DNA of 64,000 bases from Avena insularis (taxonomy: Eukaryota; Streptophyta; Magnoliopsida; Poales; Poaceae). The first letter of the stretch is position 1. Each line of letters opens with the position of its first letter. Of this stretch, positions 54,978 to 64,000 are shown piece after piece. The notes below the pieces were generated by a model that saw only the letters and a program-made list of their open reading frames with translations, was not told the DNA's origin and did not search any database. Location: assembly GCA_023614405.1 (NCBI GenBank), contig CM042685.1, positions 82,946,684 to 83,010,683 of the forward strand, written 5' to 3'. A program made the translations under genes and the position numbers.

Positions 54978-57900
54978 ATGGCTAGTAGCAGCTCCTCCCC
55001 TTTGATGGCGATGTCGGGCGAAGCCGGCGAGCTCCGTCGTCATGCCCCTAGAGGGCCTGGTCATCCCTAGATCTGCGATGGTCGAGACCACCAGCGGCGA
55101 CCATAATCCAGCGGCGCTGGAGCTGCTGGAGGAGGAGTACGACTCCCGCAAAGGCGACTAACGCGGTTCAGACATAACGGACCACGACATCAAAGAGCTG
55201 ATCGTCGAAGGTTACCTTCCCGCGACGGAGGGGCTCACCTGGCGGGCGGCGCCAGCCGGCGAGGTCACACCTTCTCCCCAAGCCGTAGAAAAGGTGTACC
55301 TCAAACCACAGTTGGTACGCGGCGTCTCCCCGCCCATCTCTAATTTCTTCCTCGCTGTCTTGAATCATTACCGAGTACAGCCACAGAACCTTTCTCCCAA
55401 TAGTATCCTAGCACTTAGCAATTACGCGGCGCTTTGCGAGGGTTACTTAGGGATTAAGCCTAGGCTAGATCTCTTCATATATTTCTTCACCGTCAAGCGT
55501 GAAGCCGGAGCCAGCAAGGACGAACTTAGATATTGTGGCACTATTAGCTTCAAGATTCGGCCTGGCCGGCGCTTCCCCGACGTTGTACTTACTTCTATGG
55601 CCCAGATATCCCTCTGGCTGGCCGAGAAGTAACGTACCCGGACTTTGTTGATGGTGCAGCCGCCGAAACTTCAACATGGAAATCCCAGGCCTCCCTTCCC
55701 TCCGACATCGACGCTTCCCGCGCTATAAGGCGGATAGAGTGGTTCGTAGAGACGGGTTTGACCGGCTTGGACCTAGCCATGTGCTGGTTCATCAGGTGAA
55801 TCCAGTCTTTGCAGCACCGCTTGAAGCTGATGCACGAGTATTCCAACGATAGAAGGGATAGCCTCCGCATCTCCGTGGACAACTTATCGAGCGACTCCGT
55901 CAAGCTTCGCCTCAAGGACATCGTCAAGGTGAAGGAAAAGAAGCGTGGCTTCGCCATCACCTACGACATGTCATAGAGAGCAAGTGCCCAAAGGTAACTG
56001 TTTATTTTTCGTGTATGGCATATACTCCAGTTCTTCCGTCTATCCATTACCATCACATCTAACACGGTGGTTCTTCACCTTAACAGCTTAGCGACATAGA
56101 TGAGGACATCATGGCTCCTCAAATCTATGATCCAAAGATGAAGGAAGTCACCGTCGTGTCCGACGACGATGCTCTGTTGGCGCGAAAGCGGAAGAGCTCG
56201 ACCTCTGACGCTGCTGACGGAGGCAAGAAGAAGAAGACGGAGGGTGGAGCCTCCAAAAATACTACCGCCGCCCTGGAGGCGGAGAAAAGAAAGATTACCG
56301 GGATCCCCTTTGCTAAATCACCCCCTCTTGTGTAAGCTTCTTTCCCTCCGACATTGTCCATTTGTCTGTCTTATTCCCGTACTTATGCATTTTGCACGTT
56401 TCAGAAAGAAAGCCACGACCAGCTTGAAGAAGACCTCCAAAACTTCGGGGGCTTCTAGAACCATCAAGGATATGCTGCATCGCGATGTATCTCTCGCCAT
56501 CGTCCCTGTCACTCCCATCGTCCAGCCTTCATCCGCCCCGATAAGCTCACAAGCTAGAGAAGCATCTAGCCCTTCCGCCATGGAAGTGGACTCGGGCACC
56601 TCCACAAAGCTCGCTGTTGTCGGCGAACATGCGACGCAGGAGAGTGCCACACACCAAACGGTTGATGCTCCGGCTAAGGATGCCATCGGTGGTACTAAGG
56701 CGATGGTGAAAGGTGGTACTTCTGCCGAAGGCGGCGCCCCCGCACCCAAGAAGACCGTCGAGTTTCCGAAGATAGTCTATCTGGTACTTACGCCGGGTAG
56801 CACTTCTCTGGTTCCTGGTGCTGCGCCGACATCTCCTACATGCGGTCTCGAGGAGCTTCTCCAGCAAGCAGAAATCTTGCAAGGAAACAGTGCATCCTTC
56901 GGCAAGCTGCTGGGTGAGAGTGCTACCAACCTCAAGATCATTGCACTTGTAAGTTATATTTTCCTTTTGCATTTCATATGAATATCCCACTGTAGCCCCC
57001 GAGGATTTATACGAAAAATCATAGGTCTTTGCGTCTAAATGCTCTAAGAGTGAATAAGCTAGAAAACTTCTCACTGTAGCCCCCAAGCATATAGGTGGAA
57101 TGAAATATTCTGACTAGATGCTTTAAGAGTAGCATACACAGTGTTTATAAATTTCGATACTGTAGCCCCCAAGCTTCTAGTTGTAACTGAATTAGTTCCG
57201 ACTAGATGCTTAAAGAGAAGCTAAGCATACATCCGAGTTAAAAACTTTATACCGTAGCCCCCAAGCTTCTAATCGAAAACTGAATTAGTTCCGACTAGAT
57301 GCTTAAAGAAGGACTAAGCATATTGCTGAGTTAAAAACTCTCGCTGTAGCCCCCGAGCGTCTAGGTGGAAATTTTCCGGCTAGATGCTCCAAGTAGACCA
57401 AACAACGTTTAACTTTTCTTTTTTCCACAGAATGAGAATGCTCGGAGGGGCATGGCCAACGACAAGTACCAGAAGATGCGCGCGGACTTGGAAGCTGAAA
57501 AGGGTAAAACTGCCTTCTTGAAGGAACATATCATCAAGAGCAAGCGTCTGTTTTTCCTTTCTTTTTCGTATTCCGACTTGATCTTGTGTATTCTCCGAGT
57601 ACTCACTGTGTACTTTGCTTTCTACGACTTGCAGAAACCATTGCCAAGGCTAAGGACATTGTCGAGCAATCCAAGCATATTCAGGAGCTGGATAGCGAGA
57701 ACAAGATCCTCAAGCAGGAGAGGAAGGACATGCTGAAGATGCATGAAGAATCAATGAAAGTCCTACAGGACTCCGCCAACGAGGAGATGAACCGCTTGAA
57801 GAAGGAAATCGCTATCTTGAAAGAGCAGAAGAAGGTTGCTGATGAGCAAAATCAACGCCATGGCGAAGACTCTCTGGCAGACTGAGGCCAGCATCTTCAG

Positions 57901-58504
57901 TAAGTGATTCTCCGTCTTGGATTTCCGTAGTCTGGATACTTTGATTTTTTGAACTCATGTGCTCCTTTGTCGGCAATTCACAGCTCCTATGGGTTTAACC
58001 CGGTCGCCTCCTCCGCCAAAGGAATGTATGGTCCTTGCCGGCAACTTCATCAACACCGCCATCGCGCAGAGCAAAGAGATTGCCAAATCCCTCCAGATCA
58101 ACATCAAGGCATCAGACTCTGTAGCGAAGTTCTCGGAGATCCTGCACCGAGCCCCCGAGCGTATTTCAAGCTGGAAAGATTCATGTGCACAGGTTGGCAC
58201 CAGGATGGCATTGTCAATGGTGAAGGCACACTACGAGAATGCCGACATTGACACGGTAACCTTTGGTATCCCCAACATAGACGACGAAAGCCAAAAGATA
58301 AATCACGAATCTATCTTGGCGTCGCTCGCGGGTGATGACACCAGAGTCACCGATTTGGTCGACATTAACGTCTTTGTGCCCATGAACACCGTTGAAGACA
58401 AAGGCCAAAGCTCCTCTGAGTCCCTCAATACTGCCGACTTCGAGGGAGGTGACTCTCCTGCTGCTGGTGATGTTGCTTCCAAGTCGCCTGCGCCAGAGGA
58501 ATAA
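54978..58504 (+). pseudogene. Tat antisense gene (Transposase_28-like), copy 2
   Basis: MASSSSSPLMAMSG opens the frame, which then shifts. VYLKPQLVRGVSPPISNFFL to FKIRPGRRFPDV (55294-55585) is the Transposase_28-like domain, followed by a deletion and a stop relative to copy 1. Later exons: 56111-56333 (VVSDDDALLARKRKSSTSDA, basic and nuclear-signal-like), 56404-56949 (Ser/Thr/Pro/Ala-rich, ending NLKIIAL before a GTAAGT donor), 57431-57543 and 57635-57883 (coiled coils, for example ELDSENKILKQERKDMLKMH), and 57984-58504 (GLTRSPPPPKECMVLAGNFI to the C-terminal SPAPEE and TAA). Convergent with the element's own pol, whose stop is 500 bp away. Function unknown. Confidence 0.8.
56990..57360 (-). 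repeat. Array of polypurine-tract-like motifs in Tat copy 2
   Basis: The plus strand shows ctgtagccccc(g/a)ag at about 56990, 57074, 57160, 57252 and 57344, that is every 84-92 bp. On the element's sense strand this reads cttgggggctacag, close to its genuine tract. The spacer tccgactagatgcttaaag is shared with copy 1. All lie in the intron between antisense exons ending 56949 and starting 57431. Confidence 0.82.
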
Positions 58505-59010
58505 AAACAACTTGTAATATTTGTTTCCTCTATAACATGCTATGCGAAAAAACTATGTGCTAACTTAAGGCGAAAACCAATGGTGTATGTCCTGCTACTT
58601 AAGAACTATCTCCAGCATGTATATATTTTTTAAGCAAGTGCTGGCTTATCCATTACTTTGGTTCTTATGCTTGACTTTTCGTGAGTAGGAAGACTCGTTG
58701 TCGGAACCATGCGCTCAAGTGATGATGCCCAATGGCACCGTCAATAACCTAAGCACAAAATCGCCGACAATAAGTGCCAAAAGTAACTACTCCAGAGTCC
58801 ACATAAAAACGACAAAGAACGTGTAGACCAGAAAACTTAAGCTAACGCCCGTAGGCGGAATTTTCACAAGTGCAATCGCAAAGCTTGTGCATAAAGGTTT
58901 TATATGATCCAAAAATGAACACTAAAGGAGGTAAAAGACTCAGAAATATGAGTGAACCAAAGGCTTTATTTCATTGATCATATAAGAGGTACACAATTAG
59001 ATAAAAAATG
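58505..59010. other. Convergent gap between antisense gene and pol
   Basis: No coding. The sequence is conserved with 28365-28780 of copy 1 in opposite orientation (for example cctacgggcgttagcttaac), so it belongs to the element and may hold the two polyadenylation regions. Confidence 0.65.
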
Positions 59011-59301
59011 CTAAGTGTAGAAAGGACGTAGTTGTGCTATGTTCCATGGCCGATCAAGCTCCGGGTAGTAATCCTCCGGGTCACGTCGCTTATGCTTATG
59101 ATCCTTGTTGGGTCTATCCTTCAGTGCACAATTGTCAACGAGGTAGTAAGACCCATTGAGTAGCGCCTTGCTTATGATGGACGGTCCTTCCCATGGCGGG
59201 TATAAGTTGTGTGTCTTCTTCTGCTTAAGTCGGAGCACCAAATCCCCCTCTTTAAACGAGCTTTGCCGAACGCGGCGACTATGGTAGCTACGTAGCTTCT
59301 G
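59011..59301 (-). pseudogene. Tat integrase C-terminal domain
   Basis: VLRLKQKKTHNLYPPWEGPS and IISKALLNGSYYLV form the GPY/F-type C-terminal module (W-E-G-P-x-x-I..G-S-Y-x-L) that ends Ty3/gypsy integrase. The chain closes with ..WNIAQLRPFYT and a stop. It is out of frame with the catalytic core upstream, joined by a frame break near 59300. No chromodomain follows, as expected for the Tat group. Confidence 0.75.
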
Positions 59302-60130
59302 CTAGTAGATGGCAGATCTTTGGCATGCCAAAACACGCTCCTCCTCGAGAAGGTCCACATCTAGGCGTTTGGATTCTTCAGCGTCATCTTCGTCGTAGGC
59401 GGCAACCCTTGGTGCATCATGAAGTATGTCGGAAAGTAGGATGGCTTCTGCTCCATATACCATGAAGTAAGGGGTGTAGCCGGTGGATCTATTGGGTGTA
59501 GTTTGTAAACTCCACATCACAGATGGCAATTCTTCCGCCCAGGATCCGGCTGCTCTATGTAGCGGTGCCTCCAGACGTGGCTTTATTCCGTGCAGAATTA
59601 ATCCATTGGCTCGCTCAACCTGACCGTTGGATTGTGGATGTGCCATAGATGCAAGGTCAAGTCGGATGCCTTTCTCCCAGCAATATGCCTCCACTTCTCC
59701 GAGTGACAAGTTGCTGCCGTTGTCGGTGATAATGCTATGTGGGAGACCAAATCTCACCACTAGCTCCCGGACAAACCCAAGGGCAGTTGCCCCATCAAGC
59801 TTTCTAATGGGTTTAGCTTCTATCCATTTAGTGAATTTATCAACTGCTACTAGCAGATGCGTAAACCCACATGGTGCCGTCTGTAACGGTCCCACCATGT
59901 CTAGCCCCCAGACTGCAAACATCCAAGTTATTGGTATTGTTTGCAATTCTTCAGCAGGAACATGTGGTTGTCGGGCATAATACTGGCATCCTATACATGT
60001 CTCAACCAGCTTGTCGGCATCCGCCTTCATGGTCAGCCACTAGAATCCTTGCCAGAAGGCTTTTGCGACCAACGATCGAGGAGCGGCGTGATGCCCGCAA
60101 TCTCCGAGATGGATTTCGCGTAGGATTTCA
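59302..60130 (-). pseudogene. Tat integrase zinc finger and catalytic core
   Basis: The HHCC finger reads IHLGDCGHHAAPRSLVAKAF .. TCIGCQYYAR, with a TAG inside it at about 60043. The core has Asp in WGLDMVGP (residue 44 of the open segment starting 60030), Asp 103 in IITDNGSN and Glu 139 in NGQVERANG, an exact D-35-E spacing. The fold's end (..TGYTPYFMVYGAEAILLSDI) is typical of Tat/Athila integrases. Catalytic residues are intact, but the stop in the finger and the downstream frame break disable it. Confidence 0.87.
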
Positions 60131-60137
60131 ATACCTT

Positions 60138-60762
60138 CTAGCTAGGAACACACTTAAGGTATACACCGGTAGTGCTCCTTTTGCAGAGCTGTCCATTGAT
60201 TATGGTATATCCCTTCGCTCGACGTACTATTTGTCGTCTTTCGACTTTGTCGTCGGGCAAAGTTCCGTGTTCGAGATATTCCATGAATGGTTTTGTCCAA
60301 GACGGAGGGACCTTTGCCACCATGTGGACGAAAGAGTCAACTCTATCCGGGTTATCGATGTCTGCTCCCTTCACGGATGGTGTCCATAGATGCTCTAGGA
60401 AAACTCCTGGCGGAATTCGTTTGCGCCCTGATCCAAGCTTAGACAGCAGATCAGCCACCTCGTTTTTCTCCCTAGGTACATACTTGACCTCGTAGCCCAA
60501 GAAGCTCTTGGCTATATCTTCCACATCGTCTCGATATGCCGCCATCATAGGGTTCCGCGCATTCCAGGTGCCAGCTACCTGCTGGGCAACCAAGTCGGAA
60601 TCTCCACAGCAAACTATGCGCTTGATGCCAATATTCTTGGCTACGCGTAATCCGTGAATGAGTGCTTCATACTCAGCCATGTTGTTCGTAGCCTCGAAGT
60701 GGATCTGCAGAACGTAGTGTAGCTTGTCACCAGTTGGTGATTGTAGCAGTACACCAGCCCCC
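60138..60762 (-). pseudogene. Second (archaeal-type) RNase H and tether
   Basis: The strand-1 region HFDESKFLNG is cut by a TAG at about 60762. It is followed by GAGVLLQSPTGDKLHYVLQI, NMAEYEALIHGLRVAKNIGI and CCGDSDLVAQQVAGTW, ending in the catalytic segment REKNEVADLLSKLGS. The AEYEAL (Glu), GDSDL (Asp) and N-x-x-AD (Asp) motifs mark the additional RNase H found in Tat/Ogre elements. The remaining 90 residues form the linker before integrase, with a stop at 60138-60140. Confidence 0.85.
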
Positions 60763-61709
60763 TAGCCGTTGAGAAACTTTGATTCGTCAAAGTGCATCAC
60801 CCAGTACTCTGGTTCCGGCAATGGAGTAGCATCTGGCATCTCCGTCCAATCTGCAATAAAATCTGCCAAGGCTTGTGACTTGATAGCGTCGCGTCTCTTG
60901 TAGGTGATCTCGAAGGCGGCAAGTTCAATGCCCCACTTCGCGACCCTTCCTGTAGCGTCGCTGTTGTTGATAATGTCGGACAGTGGAGTCTTGCTCACCA
61001 CTGTGATTGGGTGCTCCTGAAAGTAATGCCTTAGCTTCCGAGAAGCAAGGAATACTCCATAAGCTATCTTCTGGTAATGCGGGTAACGCTGCTTGGACTC
61101 CGTCAAGACCTCGCTTACATAGTAAACTGGTCGTTGAACTCCGTGCTCATAGCCTGGTTCCTTCCGCTCTACCACGAAGATGATGCTGATTACCCGGTTG
61201 GTTGCCGCCATGTAAAGTAACATGGGCTCTTCAGGCTCGGGTGCTGCAAGGATGGGCACTGAGGAAAGAATCTCCTTGAGCTGCTTCAATGCTGCATCTG
61301 CTTCATCCGTCCACGTAAATTTGTCCGCCTTCTTCAGCAACTTGTATAGTAGCAGAGCCTTCTCTCCAAGTCGGCTGACGAACCGACTAACTGCTGCAAC
61401 CCAACCTGCTAGTCGTTGAATGTCCTTTAGGCATGTCGTATGGTTTATGTTTAAGATTTCCTTGATTTTCTCCGGGTTGACCTCGATTCCACGCTGGGAA
61501 ACAATGAAGCCCAACAATTTGCCGGCTAGAACCCCGAAGACGCACTTCTTAGGGTTAAGCATCATGTTGTATTTCCGAAGATTATCGAAGGTTTCTTTTA
61601 AGTCGGAGATTAAGTTATTTGACTTTTTAGACATCAGCGCTATATCGTCCACATAGGCGTGAACGTTCCGACCAATTTGATCGTGTAGGCAACGTTGCAG
61701 AAGTGTCAA
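60763..61709 (-). pseudogene. Tat reverse transcriptase (3' part) and gypsy RNase H
   Basis: The segment begins LLQRCLHDQIGRNVHAYVDD, giving the YVDD polymerase box with the two catalytic Asp. It continues through KKCVFGVLAGKLLGFIVSQRG (palm/thumb) and the RT connection RLAGWVAAVSRFVSRLGEKA. The degenerate gypsy-type RNase H follows: LLYMAATNRVISIIFVVERK, ESKQRYPHYQKIAYGVFLAS and ALADFIADW. As in other dual-RNase-H elements, this first RNase H lacks clear catalytic Asp residues. Its 5' junction with the next segment is a deletion. Confidence 0.87.
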
Positions 61710-62100
61710 ATTGGTCCGACTTCCTCATCTTGATCTGGTGGTATCCAGAGTATGCATCGAGAAAACACAAAAGCTCCGAGCCAGCCGTCGAGTCAATGAC
61801 TTGGTGAATGCGAGGCAAAGAAAACGGATCTTTGGGGCATGCTTTGTTCAAGCCGGTGTAATCAACGCACATTCTTAATTCTTTGGTTCCCTTTTTGGGG
61901 ACGAGTACAGGATTGGCCACCCATTGGGTGTGAAGGACTTCTCGGATAAAACTAGCCTTAAGTAACCTAGGTATCTCTTTGCCTATGGCGCGTCTCTTCT
62001 CATCTCCAAAGCGTCGTAGAGGTTGCTTCACTGGTTTGCATTTTGGATCAATGTTTAAGCTGTGCTCGTCAAGTTACCTAGGTACACCTTTCATGTCGAC
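61700..62100 (-). pseudogene. Tat reverse transcriptase, 5' part
   Basis: RLLKASFIREVLHTQWVANP, NPVLVPKKG, ELRMCVDYTGLNKACPKDPF and LDAYSGYHQIKM are RT motifs 1-3, with the catalytic Asp in FLDAYSGYHQ. After KMRKSDQ the frame fails. The stretch that should hold the FGLKNAG motif (about 30-35 residues) is missing, and the sequence jumps into the segment before YVDD. The frame is also broken upstream near 62090, where the protease frame ends. Confidence 0.85.
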
Positions 62101-63023
62101 AGGTTGCCAGGCAAAGATGTCCCTGTTCTCATGGAGGAACTCGACAAGCGCGCTTTCCTATTTGGGATCCAGCTTCGTCCAATGGCGGTGTTCCTGGAGG
62201 CATCGCCTACCACAAGTTCCACCATCTTAGTCTCGATGGTGGCCTTGAATGCTGGAGCGGAGTCGGAGATCTGTTTCTTCGACGCCGGCATCTCTAAGTC
62301 ATCGACCTTGCTCTGGATATCTTTGAATTCTTCGCTGTAGAGGACAGCTTCCGCGTAGGCTGCTTCATTAATCTCGCAGTCCCTTGCTTTGGTAAAGCTT
62401 CCGGATATGGTGATGACACCGTTTGGTCCGGGTATCTTGAGTTTGTTGTAGACGAAGCATGGCTTGGCCATGAAGGTGTGGAAGATGTCGCGGCCGAATA
62501 TGACGTGGTACACGCTCTTGAAGGCCTCAAAGTTCATGCATTCTTGGCAGTAATTATTAACATTGCCAAAGGCAACCTGAAGTGTGATGCACCCAAGGGA
62601 CCGAGCCTCCCGACCAGGAACTACGCCGTGGAAGATGGTGTTGGTCCGCCTTAGGTTTTCCTCCGTCAAGTTCATCTTCTGAAGTGTATTCAGGTACATG
62701 ATGTTGATGCTGCTTCCACTATCTACCATACTTTTGGTGAACTCAATGCCGTCAATCAAGGGGTTGATGACCATGGCGTATTGGTTCTCCGTAGGGATAA
62801 GGTCTGGGTGATCCTTCCTGTCCCAAGTAATTGGAACCTCCGAACATTGCAGGTACTGGGGAACTGGGGGTAGAGTAGCAATCAGTATCCTCATAGAGGT
62901 CTTCTGTTGTCCGACGGTGGGGGTGCCAAGGAAAATGTGGTAGACTGCCGCTTTCTTCTCGAAGGGGTTCTTGCCTTTGCCGTAGCTCTTGGCGGCGTTC
63001 TTGGGGTCAACATCCTCGTCCAT
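62091..63023 (-). pseudogene. Tat protease and gag-pol linker
   Basis: The 310-codon open segment contains INPLIDGIEFTKSMVDSGSS, giving the retropepsin active site D-S-G-S at residue 101. It also has LGCITLQVAFGNVNN and YHVIFGRDIFHTFMAKPCFV, the Tat-type protease flap and the (I/L)(L)GR-like strand. A Lys/Glu linker and the sequence preceding RT (..ETKMVELVVGDASRNTAIG..) follow. The last 30 codons are out of the true frame. The active site looks intact. Confidence 0.85.
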
Positions 63024-64000
63024 GTCACTTGAATCCTTGGACTCCTCCTCCTTCTTCTTCCCCTTGCCCTTGCCTCGCGGTCTACTCTTCCGACTTTGCT
63101 TGTATCCAGACTCCGGGTCCTCCTTGAGGTCGTTGACAAACTTGCAGTGTCAATTGGTATGGGTGGCTTTGCCGTTGACATCGTTGTGTACGAGGCACGG
63201 CATATCGCGGTACTCTTCGTAGGTTTGTGGAACGCAGAGCGCTACCGAGGTAGTTTCACTTCCTCGCTACTGCCCACGACCAGTTCCCCGTCCTCGGCCA
63301 CGTTGTCTGCCATCACCTCGTCCTGCGAAGGTCATAAAGACCATGTCAGGAGTTTGCTTTTCTTCTGGAGCGGTTTTCTGCTTTGTGTTGCTGTTCCTCC
63401 GAGCTTGAGTTGGAACGGCCGTTGCCGGCAGAGAGCCGCGAGCATCGTCGTCGGCAGCTGCGAACTCACTAGCCAACTGAATCATCTAGTTCAAGTCAAG
63501 CTGGTGATTGTCCTGCAAGCGCTTCAGCTTATGTCAGAGCAACGTGCCCCTTTCCAACCCATCAATGAAGGCGGCCATAGCGGTCTGAGTGTGCACTCCT
63601 GCGCAGGAATTTTTCATATCCAGCCAGCGGGAGAGGTAGGCGCGAGATGTCTCGTCTTTCTCTTGCACGCACCGCTGTAGATCGCCAACAGTGCAGGGAC
63701 GTTTGTACGTACCCTCGAAGTTCTTGGTGAATGCCTCTTGCATGTCCAACCAATTGCAGATGGATTTCTCCGGCAAGTCATCAATCCATTGACGGGCTGT
63801 GCCCGCCAACATCAATGGGAGGTACTTGACGGCAACGTTGGGGTTACCCCCGGCAATCTCTACCGCATTGCCATAATACTGCAACCATGTAGCTGGCTTA
63901 GCAGTGCCATCATAGGGCTTGATGGTCTTGTCAATCCGAAAACCTTTGGGGTAAGTTGCGGACCGTATCGCAGGTCCAAAGCAACATGGTCCCAGGTATG
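63024..64000 (-). pseudogene. Tat gag (capsid and nucleocapsid), 5' end beyond window
   Basis: LPLMLAGTARQWIDDLPEKS, NWLDMQEAFTKNFEGTYKRP and VQEKDETSRAYLSRWLDMKN are the Retrotrans_gag core. RLQDNHQLDLN then stop codons lead to an Arg/Gly-rich RGDGRQRGRGRGTGRG tract and a CLVH..H(stop)HC zinc-knuckle-like motif near 63180-63140. At least three stops (about 63535, 63487, 63268) break the frame. The coding frame is open at the right edge (63885-64000, YGPQLTPKGFRIDKTIKPYD), so gag continues outside the window. Confidence 0.85.

Larger units (their letters stand above)
53845..64000 (-). mobile_element. Tat-lineage Ty3/gypsy element, copy 2 (runs off the right edge)
   Basis: Read right to left: gag, protease, reverse transcriptase, RNase H, archaeal-type RNase H, integrase, then an antisense gene on the plus strand, polypurine tract and 3' LTR (54377-53845). 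A second, archaeal-type RNase H between the gypsy RNase H and integrase is the mark of the Tat/Ogre group. Stops, frameshifts and an internal RT deletion make it inactive. It is inserted in the antisense gene of copy 3. The 5' LTR lies beyond 64000. Confidence 0.9.

Overview
The window reads as intergenic plant nuclear DNA, most likely from a large-genome grass (Pooideae is my best guess). The reasons are the nested Ty3/gypsy elements of three plant lineages, CACTA ends with CACTACAAgaaa-type termini, a Stowaway MITE, a 5' LTR of the grass type that starts TGATAYGTC and is followed by a tRNA-Asp-type primer site, and spliced, GC-rich gene relics in AT-rich surroundings. No bacterial operon, CRISPR array, rRNA gene or tRNA gene is visible, and no intact autonomous transposon or clearly intact host gene was found.

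Layout. 1-8.9 kb: AT-rich DNA with an (AT)n(AG)n microsatellite, a relic resembling the start of ribosomal protein L7, a degenerate ~38-bp tandem repeat, an EF-hand relic, and the right end of a CACTA element. 9.2-20.3 kb: the 3' half of a chromodomain Ty3/gypsy element (Tekay-like) with a 4-kb 3' LTR. Its RNase H domain is split by a 4.9-kb CACTA element with a GTG target duplication. That CACTA carries exon-like fragments of an NF-YB gene and an HMG-box gene. 20.3-28.4 kb: low-copy DNA with two MITEs, an 82-bp tandem repeat, a GRF-zinc-finger gene relic and a coiled-coil ORF. 28.4-37.6 kb: a 5'-truncated Tat-lineage element (copy 1) whose antisense gene is interrupted by a 4-kb solo LTR of the same family as the 16.3-20.3 kb LTR, with TTGAG duplications. 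37.6-45.1 kb: a second coiled-coil gene relic, a tandemly repeated exon-like unit, the left end of another CACTA, a 660-bp tandem repeat, and a 26S proteasome RPT5 exon relic. 45.15-64 kb: a three-level nest. An Athila/Sabrina-like non-autonomous element (gag-protease only) is cut in its 3' LTR by a Tat-like element (copy 3). Copy 3's antisense gene is in turn cut by Tat copy 2, whose gag-pol on the minus strand runs off the window end.

How the parts relate. The Tat elements have a two-strand design. Gag-pol, with an extra archaeal-type RNase H, is on one strand. Between pol and the 3' LTR lies a spliced gene on the opposite strand with its own TATA box, a Transposase_28-like N-terminal region, a charged or coiled-coil middle and a conserved C-terminus. 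This antisense gene occurs three times here and can be compared copy to copy. All copies carry stops, frameshifts or insertions. Copies 1 and 2 also carry, in an intron, a tandem array of motifs resembling the element's own polypurine tract.
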